DNA of 64,000 bases, taken from positions 217,501 through 281,500 of the forward strand of contig JADJYW010000015.1 in the NCBI GenBank assembly GCA_016719605.1, read 5' to 3'. A program made the translations under genes and the position numbers. The stretch comes from Lewinellaceae bacterium (GTDB lineage: Bacteria; Bacteroidota; Bacteroidia; Chitinophagales; Saprospiraceae). This document shows, in pieces, positions 16,964 to 25,971 of this stretch; position 1 is the stretch's first letter; the number at the start of each line of letters is the position of its first letter. The notes below the pieces were generated by a model. That model searched no databases. It saw only the letters and a program-made list of their open reading frames with translations, and had not been told where the DNA came from.

Positions 16964-18032
16964 TGTGGTGCAATTTGTTTTTCCAAAAACGGCCGCAAAA
17001 ACGCCGCCACCAGTTCATTCCCGCGGTCGTTCCAGTGGTAGCCGTCGTCGGTACGGATACACTGGCCGACGCCCTCAAAGGTTTGCAGGTAGACCGGCAG
17101 GCCGTCGGCAAAAGCGATGTCGTTTTCCCGGCATAGCCGGGCGAAGTGATCGTACTGGGGCTGGAATCCATCGGCATTGAACACCAGCAGCTGTGCCTTT
17201 CCGTCGAGCAGGGTTTTCATTTTTTTGAAAACGGCATCGGTCATGCGCACGCTGCGGGCGAAGGGTTCGTAGTCGAGGTTTTTTCGGCAATAAACTTTTC
17301 CGCCGGCTCGGCAGGCGGCTGGTCGAAAGTGCCACGCGCCTCGGCAATGCGCTTGAGGATGAAGTAGAGGAAGTGGGAGTAGGGTTTCACGTTGCGGGGG
17401 TACTCGGCGGCGAGTTTGTATACCACGCTGCCGTCCTCCAAAATGTATGGCCGCCGCATCCGGACATGGTAGCCCGCCACTTTTTCAAGTTCCCAGTAGT
17501 TGTCTATAAAATCGTTGCTGCACATCTGCCAGACCACCAGATCGGGCTGTACTTCGTCCAGAAATTTTTCCAAAACCAGGTACTGCTGCGCATTGCTGTA
17601 ACCTGCCGCGCCGTAAGCAAAAACCTCGATGGGCAGGGAGTCGCCGAGCAATTTGTAAAAAAGCCGGTTGTCGGAAGTCTGGGCGCAAGCCGTATAGGAA
17701 TCGCCGAGAAAGAGCACTTTTTTACGGCCGGAGACATCGGGATTACCCCAGTGCCGGAACCCGTTTTTCCCAAAGGAAAGGGAAATGGGATAGGCTGTGT
17801 TGCACTTGTCGCGCAGTTCGCCCGTGTGCCGGTAGCCTTCCTGCACGAGCCAGCCGTAGGTGCGGTCGGGCACGCGGTAGTTGTACGGCGGCGGGGCCGG
17901 CGGGTCGCTGACAAACTGCGGAAAAGCACGAAAAAACAATTCTCCAATACCAAATACCAACAGCACACCGATCAGCAGGGCGATCAGGCTGAAAAGAATT
18001 TGGCGGGACGGTGGGCTGCTGGCCATGCGCAA
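16945..18032 (-). CDS. Membrane-anchored SGNH/GDSL-type hydrolase (frameshifted)
   Basis: Two frames make about 362 residues. The first (from 18032) has an N-terminal membrane anchor (FSLIALLIGVLLVFGIGELF), the nucleophile block VLFLGDSYTACAQ near residue 105, and block III-like QMCSNDFIDNYWELEK. In a six-A run near 17270 one A appears missing, because reading on in the other frame gives LDYEPFARSVRMTDAVFKKM. The catalytic DGYHWNDRGNELVAAFL (Asp...His) follows near the C-terminus. SGNH enzymes deacylate or esterify sugars. Here the gene heads the carbamoyltransferase module, 33 bp upstream, so it may act on the same surface molecule. The indel sits in a homopolymer and may be a sequencing error. 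Confidence 0.8.
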
Positions 18033-18104
18033 AAAAGGCTGGTGCTACGGTTTATAAAGTTTACAAAGATGCGGCACAAAGATGCGATGCAATCCATCAT
18101 CAAA

Positions 18105-19142
18105 TCAGTACCTGTACCATTTTTGGAGTACCGGTTCGGCATGTTTCCCCTGGGGGGTATAGTCCCGTTCGGGATAGCCTTCGTGGCCGCGCATGTTGGG
18201 AAACCACTTCCAGAGGAAGCCGCCCGCCCACCAGTTTTCGGCCTGAAATGTAGACAGCATAGCCTCCATGCAGTTGGCCTGGGCCTGCTCGTTCACCGGG
18301 CGACTGCTGATATCGCGCTCCAGTTCCCAATTACGCCAGCCCGCGCCATCCACGCTGAGGTAGCCAAACTCGGTGAACAGCACCGGGCGGCTCTGTTTTT
18401 GGCTGAATGCCCGCAGGTTTTGTACGATGGGCTGCCAGGCGGTTTTCAGTTCGGCCACCCCGGGCGTATCGGCTTGCACCAGCGGGAAGTAGCCGCTCAG
18501 ACCGATGAAATCAAGTTCTTTCCAGAAAGGTACTTGCTGCCAGTCGTCCCAATTGGCCGAGTAGGTCAGTTTGCCGGGGAAAACCTGACGCACGTTTTTG
18601 ATCAGCGAAAACCAAAACTGCGGGCGTTGCTCCACGGATTTTCGGAATTCGGTGCCGATACAAAATAATTCCACGCCAGTGGAGTCGGCTAAGCGGGCCA
18701 TACGCAGGATGTAGCGTTCGTAGTCTGCTTCCCACGCGGCCCATTCTTCGGGGGTGGCAAACCTCAGGTTCCCGGTCCACGATCGGGGGACGTATACCTG
18801 TGGTTTGAGCATAACCCGGATGCCAGCCTCGTGTGCCAGCCGGATGGTTTCGCGGACACCCACCGGGCGTTCGCCCCACCATTGCCCGCCTGCCTCCTGA
18901 TAACGTACGGTCGGCGTGCCGGTTCTGGTGAACGCGTATGGTACCACAGCGATCCAGCCGGCCCCAAGGGCTTTGACGGCAGGCATAGGATTTTCGGAAA
19001 ACGGCTCGGGAGGAGCCACGAGCGTCAGACCGTTCATTTTGCCGGCAACAGGCAGGACAGCGGCTTGTATGGGTAGCGGGCCGGGCTGGGAGCAGCGGCA
19101 TGATAAAAATACCAGAAGCAGGAGACTGGAGTGTGGTAGCAT
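18105..19142 (-). CDS. GH113-like glycoside hydrolase lipoprotein
   Basis: This 345-residue protein has a lipoprotein-like signal (SSLLLLVFLSCRCSQPG) and a TIM-barrel hydrolase related to family GH113, whose known members are beta-mannanases. The probable acid/base Glu is in ELFCIGTEFRKSVEQ near residue 168 and the nucleophile Glu in PVLFTEFGYLSVDG near 265. Sugar-binding aromatics are visible in FIGLSGYFPLV and GGFLWKWFPN. It would act at the cell surface or in the periplasm. It lies 21 bp downstream of the HIT gene, so it is probably co-transcribed with it although no functional link is evident. The exact substrate is not established by sequence alone. Confidence 0.8.
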   Translation of the reverse strand: MLPHSSLLLLVFLSCRCSQPGPLPIQAAVLPVAGKMNGLTLVAPPEPFSENPMPAVKALGAGWIAVVPYAFTRTGTPTVRYQEAGGQWWGERPVGVRETIRLAHEAGIRVMLKPQVYVPRSWTGNLRFATPEEWAAWEADYERYILRMARLADSTGVELFCIGTEFRKSVEQRPQFWFSLIKNVRQVFPGKLTYSANWDDWQQVPFWKELDFIGLSGYFPLVQADTPGVAELKTAWQPIVQNLRAFSQKQSRPVLFTEFGYLSVDGAGWRNWELERDISSRPVNEQAQANCMEAMLSTFQAENWWAGGFLWKWFPNMRGHEGYPERDYTPQGKHAEPVLQKWYRY

Positions 19143-19163
19143 ATTGGCCCGGTTTGCAGCGAT

Positions 19164-19553
19164 TTAAACCAGTTCCGCAATCCGGGCTGCCAGTTCTGCC
19201 AGTTCGTTTGCCGGGATATCGAGTGGTTCCTTGAAACCAATGTCGGACACGGCATTCAAGGGAATCAGGTGCACATGGGCGTGTGGTACTTCGAGGCCCA
19301 CAACGGCAATACCGATACGTTTGCAGGGCACGACCTGCCGCACAGCCTTAGCCACTTTTTTGGCAAAAACCATAAGGCCGGCCAAGTGGTCGTCATCCAT
19401 ATCAAAAATATAGTCCACTTCCTGTTTAGGAATGCAGAGCGTGTGGCCTTTGGTCTGCGGGCGGATGTCCAAAAAGGCCAGGTAATCGGCGGTTTCGGCG
19501 ACTTTGTGGCAAGGTATTTCGCCGTTGACAATTCGGGTGAAAATGGATGCCAT
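19164..19553 (-). CDS. HIT family nucleotide-binding protein (HinT-like)
   Basis: This 129-residue protein begins ASIFTRIVNGEIPCHKVAET and contains the histidine triad VPHAHVHLIPLN near residue 95, which binds the phosphate and provides the nucleophile. HinT-like enzymes hydrolyse nucleoside phosphoramidates such as AMP-lysine in the cytoplasm as dimers. The pattern KGHTLCIPKQEVDYIFDM is also typical. It follows greA with an 84-bp gap holding a hairpin and precedes the GH113-like gene by 21 bp. Length is normal. Confidence 0.93.
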   Translation of the reverse strand: MASIFTRIVNGEIPCHKVAETADYLAFLDIRPQTKGHTLCIPKQEVDYIFDMDDDHLAGLMVFAKKVAKAVRQVVPCKRIGIAVVGLEVPHAHVHLIPLNAVSDIGFKEPLDIPANELAELAARIAELV

Positions 19554-19582
19554 TTGAAGAAAGTTTGAAGCGATAGCAGGTC

Positions 19583-19620
19583 GGCGGGCTGGAAGATTTC
19601 AGGAAGCCTTCCAGTCCGCC
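19583..19620. repeat. Hairpin between greA and the HIT gene
   Basis: Arms 19583-19595 (ggcgggctggaag) and 19608-19620 (cttccagtccgcc) pair over 13 bp with one G-T wobble and a 12-base loop. No T-tract follows on either strand, so it is more likely a palindromic repeat or attenuating structure than a full terminator. Confidence 0.6.
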
Positions 19621-19637
19621 ACAACCGGCTAACCTGT

Positions 19638-20114
19638 TTAACCGATGGAGATTTCTACGATTTTGAATTCGAATACGCCGCCGGGCGTTTCTATTTTAGC
19701 CACATCGCCGCGTTCTTTGCCGAGCAGGCCGGCGCCGATGGGGGAGGAGACTGATATTTTCATCAGTTTGGTGTCTGCCTCTGTTTCCGAAACCAACTTG
19801 TATGTCAGTTGCTTCCCGGTCTTCATATTTTTGATAGTGACATTGGACAGAATGGCCACCTTGGAATCGTCCAATTGGGTCTCGTCCAAAACACGCGCAT
19901 TGGAGAGAACCGTCTCCAACTCGCTGATTTTCATTTCGAGCATGCCCTGGGCATCCTTTGCCGCGTCGTACTCGGCATTTTCGGAAAGGTCGCCCTGGGC
20001 GCGTGCTTCTGCGATAGCGCGGGCGGCTTCTTGCCGACCGGCGGTTTTGAGTTCGTCCAATTCGGCTCTGAGCTTGTCGTACCCGCTCTGCGTCAAATAC
20101 GTGTAATTAGCCAT
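19638..20114 (-). CDS. greA: Transcription elongation factor GreA
   Basis: This 158-residue protein rescues backtracked RNA polymerase by stimulating transcript cleavage through the secondary channel. The N-terminal coiled coil is visible (YLTQSGYDKLRAELDELKTA, then ARAIAEARAQGDLSENAEYD with the acidic tip DLSENAEY). The C-terminal FKBP-like domain follows, with the typical ISVSSPIGAGLLGKERGD and FEFKIVEI. Length matches the family. It lies downstream of the terminator at 20147-20193, so it is transcribed separately from the porin gene. Confidence 0.96.
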   Translation of the reverse strand: MANYTYLTQSGYDKLRAELDELKTAGRQEAARAIAEARAQGDLSENAEYDAAKDAQGMLEMKISELETVLSNARVLDETQLDDSKVAILSNVTIKNMKTGKQLTYKLVSETEADTKLMKISVSSPIGAGLLGKERGDVAKIETPGGVFEFKIVEISIG

Positions 20115-20146
20115 AGTATTTACTGGTATAGGTTAGGTATGGTACA

Positions 20147-20193
20147 GAAAAAAGCAGAAACGTTTCTGCCGCGCGGGTAGAAACGTTTCTGCT
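20147..20193 (-). terminator. Intrinsic terminator of the porin gene
   Basis: On the minus strand a perfect 15-bp stem (plus coordinates 20153-20167 with 20179-20193, loop 11) is followed by six T. Each arm contains the self-palindrome AGAAACGTTTCT. It lies 88 bp past the porin stop and before greA. Confidence 0.85.
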
Positions 20194-20280
20194 AACAATA
20201 AAGTCGGGCAAAGGTACAGGCCCTGCGAGAAAGACAAAAATTTTAATTCTGCTTTTTCCGAGCCTTGCGGCTATGTCCGT

Positions 20281-21333
20281 TTACAAGTCAATGCGCACGC
20301 CGAGATTGTGAATACCGCTAAAAATTTCGGTGTAGCGGTAGCCATAGTCAAGAGCCAACCGGCTGCTGGAGCCTTTTTTCAAGGGCAGCGAGACGGAAAA
20401 ACCGCCGGCGAAGCCGTTGTCCAAGGATGCTTCGAGGCTTCCTTGTGGTGCATCGAATTCCATCTTGTAGGCAGCACGCAGGGTGAAATTTTGACCAAGG
20501 CCAAACTCCAGACCCGCTCCGACCTGATCGCGCGAGAAGGCATTGGAGGTAAAGTTGCCCAGCAGGGAAAGCCGACTGCTGCGGCCAAGCAACCAGTCGT
20601 AAGATGCCCCGATATTCAACTGAGAAGGCAACTCGTACTCGGCGCTCCGTTGGTAGTAGGTAATCGGGTAGTCAAAAGTAGGGTTGGTGCTGCCGGTTTG
20701 AACGCCCAAGCCCTCGCCGGTGAAGCGCATTTTGCCGCCCACGTTGCGCAAGGATATTCCAAACTTGAAGTTGTCATTTTCACCGGTGACGTATTGCACA
20801 CCGGCATCCAGAGCCATTGCACGAGCGCCGGCATTGGATACGGACTCGTTGACAAACTTCACCGTCACACCCACCGATACCCGGTTGGCAAACAGGTGGG
20901 AATACGAAAGGCCCATGTTGAAAAATGACGGACTGAAAGTAGCGCCCGAGCCTTCCGGAGTATCCGCAGTGGTCAGGTCAAAATCGCCCATATCAAAGGC
21001 AACCAGGCTGACCCCGAACACACCGCCTTTGCCGATGCGCTGTGCAAAGCCAAGGGCATTGAGGCTGATGTCGGCCCCGTCCAGATAACGGGTATGGTTC
21101 AGGTTAAACTGGGTATTATTGATTCGGGACAGACCCGCTACGTTCAGATAAAGCGCATCGGTACCTGTGACCATAGAGGTGTTGATGGAGTGCAAACCGG
21201 CGCTCCGTGCCCACGGATTGATAAGCAATTGTGCTGCACCTGCTTCACCTTGGCGGTCCGGGTTGCCTGCATATACAGTCCCGGCCAATACCAAAAAGCA
21301 GAATGCGAGCAGGCTGGTGTATTTATGATTCAT
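20281..21333 (-). CDS. PorV/PorQ family outer-membrane protein
   Basis: This 350-residue protein has a signal peptide (FCFLVLAGTVYAGNPDRQGEAG) and a FadL-like beta-barrel typical of the PorV/PorQ family, with many amphipathic strands ending in aromatic residues and a final LGVRIDL. The early motif LLINPWARSAGLHSINTSMV with GTDALYLNVAGLS is the family hallmark (INPDARSAGLG and NPAG in relatives). PorV shuttles T9SS cargo to the cell-surface attachment complex. The cargo-like secreted protein and a TonB receptor lie directly upstream on the same strand, suggesting this is a dedicated partner. It could equally be a PorQ-like paralogue. No lesion is visible. Confidence 0.85.
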   Translation of the reverse strand: MNHKYTSLLAFCFLVLAGTVYAGNPDRQGEAGAAQLLINPWARSAGLHSINTSMVTGTDALYLNVAGLSRINNTQFNLNHTRYLDGADISLNALGFAQRIGKGGVFGVSLVAFDMGDFDLTTADTPEGSGATFSPSFFNMGLSYSHLFANRVSVGVTVKFVNESVSNAGARAMALDAGVQYVTGENDNFKFGISLRNVGGKMRFTGEGLGVQTGSTNPTFDYPITYYQRSAEYELPSQLNIGASYDWLLGRSSRLSLLGNFTSNAFSRDQVGAGLEFGLGQNFTLRAAYKMEFDAPQGSLEASLDNGFAGGFSVSLPLKKGSSSRLALDYGYRYTEIFSGIHNLGVRIDL

Positions 21334-21380
21334 ACCATTGAGTGATTGAGTGATGATTATTCATTGTATACTGGAGGATG

Positions 21381-21430
21381 GAGCGGTTGAGTGTCTGGCA
21401 TACCTAAAATATGCAAACACTCAACCGCTC
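21381..21430 (-). promoter_or_regulatory. Intercistronic hairpin between giant secreted protein and porin
   Basis: Outer arms gagcggttgagtgt (21381-21394) and acactcaaccgctc (21417-21430) are perfect over 14 bp, with a second inner pairing (gcata with tatgc). No T-tract follows. It resembles the hairpin at 25908-25953 that follows the preceding gene, suggesting attenuation or RNA processing sites. Confidence 0.6.
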
Positions 21431-21445
21431 TATCGCGCTTCAAAT

Positions 21446-24400
21446 CTACAGACCGGACGGGTCAAACTGTCTGGCTATGCCAAACCACTTGATCGTTCGT
21501 TCCCCTAACTCCGGCGCTTGTACCTGTATCAGATAAACCCCGCTGGCAACCGGAATGCCTTTGCTGTTCCTCAAATCCCACTCCAGGTCGGGTGTGATTT
21601 GTTGATACGGTTCGTATACTTCATCGCGCCGGTACTGGCGGATGAATTTACCGTCAAGGGAGTAGATCGTAACCGTACACTTGCCGGGCAGGTTCGTGAT
21701 CTTGATCACATTGCTGAACTGGCTGGTCTCGTACGACGAGAAACCGTAGTACGGATTCGGCACTACCTTGATGGAATCAAGAGCATTGGCGATTTGCACT
21801 GCATCCTGATCGGAGGACTGCCTGCCGTCAATTTTGAACAGGTAGCGCGGATGGCCGGTCTTTTTCTTACTGTCGGCATCGTTGTACCAGGTATCAAACG
21901 GTTGCGTCACGCGCAATTTGACCACGGTTTCGTTCGGAACCAGACCCTCGCGCAGCGAGGTCATTTCGAATCCGGGTCTTGTGAGCAGCATTCCCGTCCA
22001 CGCAATGTTCCGCAGCTCCTGCGTTTTGATAATCTCAATCGCGTTGGCATTAGGCGCAAGTTCAGGAGTCAGACGCTTACGCAAAGCTTCGCATTGGTCG
22101 TACTGTGTATTCATCACATATACCCAGTGCTGACCGCCCAGAATCAAATCATAGTAGTCCTGAACCGGAGGGATAGCCCCTTCGCTGGTCGGATTCCAAA
22201 GCATATCCCGGCCGGTGTAATTCGTAAGCGGGTCGTCAAGAACAAGATCATCCACCGTTCCGTTGAAATCACTGCTCGGCTTGATGTACAGGATCAGGTT
22301 TTTATCGCTGCTTCTCAATGTCTGGGTGAAAACACCATTGGAAGAGAGCACTACCGGTTGGCCACCACCAAGCGTAATGGAGATACTGCCTGCGGTCCGG
22401 TCGCTCACCCGAATACTGACCTCATAGTCCTTATTCGGCTCCATATTGACGATTGTTTGTCCCAAACTATCCGTAGAACCCGGCGTATGAACGGCTGCCG
22501 GATTGGAACCGGCTACTGCCCAGCCTGCTGCCGGAAGCCAGAATTGGTTGCCCTTGGAGAAGGCTTCGTTTTCCAGCAGGTTGTTCGAATAACAAGAGTT
22601 TTCACCAAAGAAGACGTTGAGTCGGCGGCCGGTTACCACGTCTATGGCGTAGCCGGGGAACCAGCCCATGCCGTAGATCAGGTTACCATTGGCATCGCGT
22701 GTACCGTCCGGATCAGGTCGGCCGTCACCGTCAACATCCGCCTTGCCCACCGAAGGGGAGTAGCGTACATCAAAGGATGCACGTTGCCGGTTGGCCGGGC
22801 TTTCTGTCCGAAGCGCCGGGTCTTTGGGATACGCGGATCCGGTATAATACAGGGATGCCGATTCAACGACCACACAGCGGCTCCACTTGCTGGTATCGCT
22901 GGTCAGTACGATGTCCACGTTGGGCAGGTTGGCCAACTTGTAGTGCCGGCTGGTAGCAGAACTGGTAACGAAGTCCGGTTCCCGGTCTTCAGGCCCGGTC
23001 ACATTCGTGTACAACTGCGCCTGTGTCGGCGTCCATGCCGGCGTAACCATACGCGACATCGGATCGAGCGCCCAGTCGCACAACATATACGGCACAAATG
23101 AGCTGTCGCCCATAGTACTCAGGGCCTGGAAGGGATCAAGTTTCTCGTCGCGCTCAAATTTATTGGTTTTGACGTAGTTGAAGAAACCTGTCTCCTCGTC
23201 CGGGATACCCAGTAGCCACCGCTCATTGGCATTGGCGTACTCGATCTCGGCGCCAATAGCACCGTTGGCCTCGCCTGGATCAACATACTTTTTCGCTGTG
23301 GTCGTGTCCTGCAGCCAAATGTAGCTGCCGGGTAGCGGCGCCTGCGCAATGGTCACGGAGAACCCGAATTCCAAAACGAGTTGCTCATTTAGCTCGGCGA
23401 TCGTACGCTCCGAAGCAATGATGTCACCGTTTGGCAACTTACGCAGTTCCCAGCGGGCATCCTTGTCGAGTTTCGTGTCGGTCACGTCGCCGTCCACAAA
23501 ACGCAACTCATACTCGCCGTCTTTCACTTCCAGCGGGTTGAAAATCGTGACCGTAATCGGGCCGCGACCCGGGAGGTAGGTCAGGATGGTGTCTTGCAGC
23601 CCGGGTGTAAACAAGGCTTCGCGACTGGCCGGTTCGAGATCGAGGAAGTTGCTGTTGTTGCCCGTACCCTCCAGACGAGTGACGGGTACACCGTCGCCGT
23701 ACGCAGAATTCAATACGCGGTCAACAATCGGACGCGGAACAACCGTATAAATTTGTGTACCCCGGCGACCGGGCAAATATGGAAGTTGTTGGCCGGCAAC
23801 CGGGCGTTCCAACGGATCAAACGTGCTGTAGTTGTTGTATGCGTACGCAATGACGGCGTAGTAATACTTCTTGTGGTTGATCAGTCGCTTGTCGTTGCCC
23901 GTAGCAAACCGGTCTTCTACGATGGGGAACGTGTGGCGCAAACCATTGTCCGCGCCATCCACCCGGAGTTCCGGGAAGAAGAGCAGGTTGTTGTTGTTCG
24001 GGTCGCGCGTTTCCACCCAGTTGTAAATATTCGCAACACCATTTCTAATGTCAACCTGGTGTACCGGGCGCGATTTTTCCGGATCATCCAGATCAGCCGA
24101 CGACACGTTCGGGTTGGCTACCTGGTAAATGCGGTAGCCCTCGAATTTATACTTGATCAAGTTCGAGTCCGGGCCGAATCGCAGGGAGTCGGGAGCAAGA
24201 ATGTCCTTTTCCTCGTACTTTTCGTTGATATTATTCGACGGGAATTCATTGGTCAATACCGCAATCACCTGCTGGTTGAGTTCGATCCAGTTCACCGTTG
24301 GGGCATCCGGACCGTCAAGCAGGTCAAAGCAGTTGTCAAACAAGCCCTGCGCCAATTTGTCGGCACGGAACAACCCCTCCAAATCCGGGCAGGGATAGTC

Positions 24401-25844
24401 AATATCGGGTACCCACGGGATACCGATGATGAGTTCATTCACAGCGCCCGGCGTCAGGAGGAACGGGCCGGAGGCTTGCAGGGTACGGCGGTCGCCAAAA
24501 GGCAAGTTTTCCGTACACATGGACCAACCGTTCGGATCATTGGGCGGGTCCTGCAAGGCGTACTTCGTTTGCACACCCGATGGATCGTAACCGCTGCCAC
24601 CGTAGGTAAACGGCGCTCCATCACGCCAGTAACCGGTCAGGTAGCGATAAAATTCAATCGGCAGCTGCGGGTCTGTCGTCTGTTGTTCCGGTGTACCAAT
24701 AGTAGGATTGTTGTAGTACACAAAGGAGGACATCCCGATTTCGTCGCCGTTTTCATCCAGCGGGCCGCGGAAGTAGTCTACCCCCATGATCGGTACCCGG
24801 TCGCAGTAGGTATTTACACCCGCGCAATCGCAGCCCGGCTGGCCGTCGGTAGCATCCTGGTTGTAGGTGAACATCAGGCTTTTGGAACTGTCGCAACCAA
24901 TGTAGTCATCCAGATGGCAACCAAGGTCGGGGTCAACCCACATAGCGAAGAACGTAGAGTCGATAGATTCCAGCGCGCGGTTAATCAGTTTGTAACGCTG
25001 GAACGTCATATCGTTCAGTTCGTCGTTGGTGACGTATGCAAACGCCTGCACCTGTACCTCCATTTGAATGGGCGATCCAGTAGTGAGGGCGTGCGGGGCG
25101 CCACCGCCCTGGTCGTTGTACACCCAAAATATCATCTCGTCGGGGTAGCGATCCAACGGACAGCCCCGTATCTCGATGGAGGGATAGTCGCCATCCAGCG
25201 GGTTGTACCGATCGTCTTCGTTGGCATCGAAAAAGCCTGCGAGACCCTGATCGGTAAAGGGCAACTGAAAGCCCCATACATCAAAGAAAAAAGCATTGTT
25301 GCCTTTTGCCGGCCAACCCTTCACACCACGAGGGATGTTATCCGGGTTGAGGTTGCCGCTCGCGATATTGGACAAGTGGGTGCGAATCTCGTCGCCCGTC
25401 ACCCGGAAGTGCCGGTCCCAGTTGGCGCAGACCTGATCGTCGGTCGTGCCGGCTTCCGTCAGCGGGCCGGGCCAGAAGTCGTTTCGGCCGGAAGGGCGAT
25501 AGTCTTGGCAAGCCAGTTTCAGGTTGCCTGCCGGGTCAACGCCACCCAACCAGACCGAGCCGGCAAAGATGGAGGATACTTCCCGTTGGCCGGTGGAGAC
25601 ATCCACCTTGGGGACAATATAACGGCCGTCGTTGAAATCCCACCAACAGTCGCCGCCACCCAGCAAACGAGCACGCACGTTGTTGATTTCCATGTCAATC
25701 TGGGACCTGGAACTGGCACAAACGCCGCGGTATTCGGCCTTTTTGGTGTTGCGGCCCGCGTTTCGCACATAGTCCGGGATGTGCCGACACGCCCCAGGAC
25801 GCGAGTGCAAGCACGGCCGCCATCCAAAGTTTGTTTATACGCAT
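21446..25844 (-). CDS. Giant T9SS-type secreted protein (frameshifted at signal peptide)
   Basis: About 1466 residues. The true start is likely 25844, giving a signal peptide (MRINKLWMAAVLALASWGVS). An indel near 25785 then moves reading to the frame IPDYVRNAGRNTKKAEYRGV and onward. The early part has CWWDFNDGRYIVPKVDVSTG and AGSVWLGGVDPAGNLKLAC, typical of large cell-surface proteins found next to TonB receptors and PorV-like porins in this phylum. It contains many Asp-rich loops (DVDGDGRPDPDGTRDANGN). The C-terminus has a FlgD/T9SS-like Ig segment (VVPNPYYGFSSYETSQFSN, then GKCTVTIYSLDGKFIRQY and SGVYLIQVQAPELGE). No catalytic domain is recognised. The function is unknown; structural or binding roles on the cell surface are possible. 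Confidence 0.75.
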
Positions 25845-25907
25845 GGTTTACAAGTTTTTGAATTTTTGTACTGAAATATGTATTTATCTATGGTGTTGGT
25901 GCGGGAT

Positions 25908-25953
25908 GTTGAGCCGGTTGATCATGCGTGTTGCATGATTCAACCGGCTCAAC
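25908..25953 (-). promoter_or_regulatory. Intercistronic hairpin between TonB receptor and giant secreted protein
   Basis: Arms 25908-25921 (gttgagccggttga) and 25940-25953 (tcaaccggctcaac) are a perfect 14-bp stem, extended inside by catgc/gcatg. It lies 18 bp past the receptor stop, with no T-tract. It may tune downstream expression or protect the upstream transcript. Confidence 0.65.
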
Positions 25954-25971
25954 GTTGCACCGAATCAAACA

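Noticed and set aside
23594..25861. 755-residue frame opposite the giant secreted protein
   Set aside because: It is antisense to a gene with domain evidence and has no recognisable motif; long antisense frames are common in GC-rich genes.
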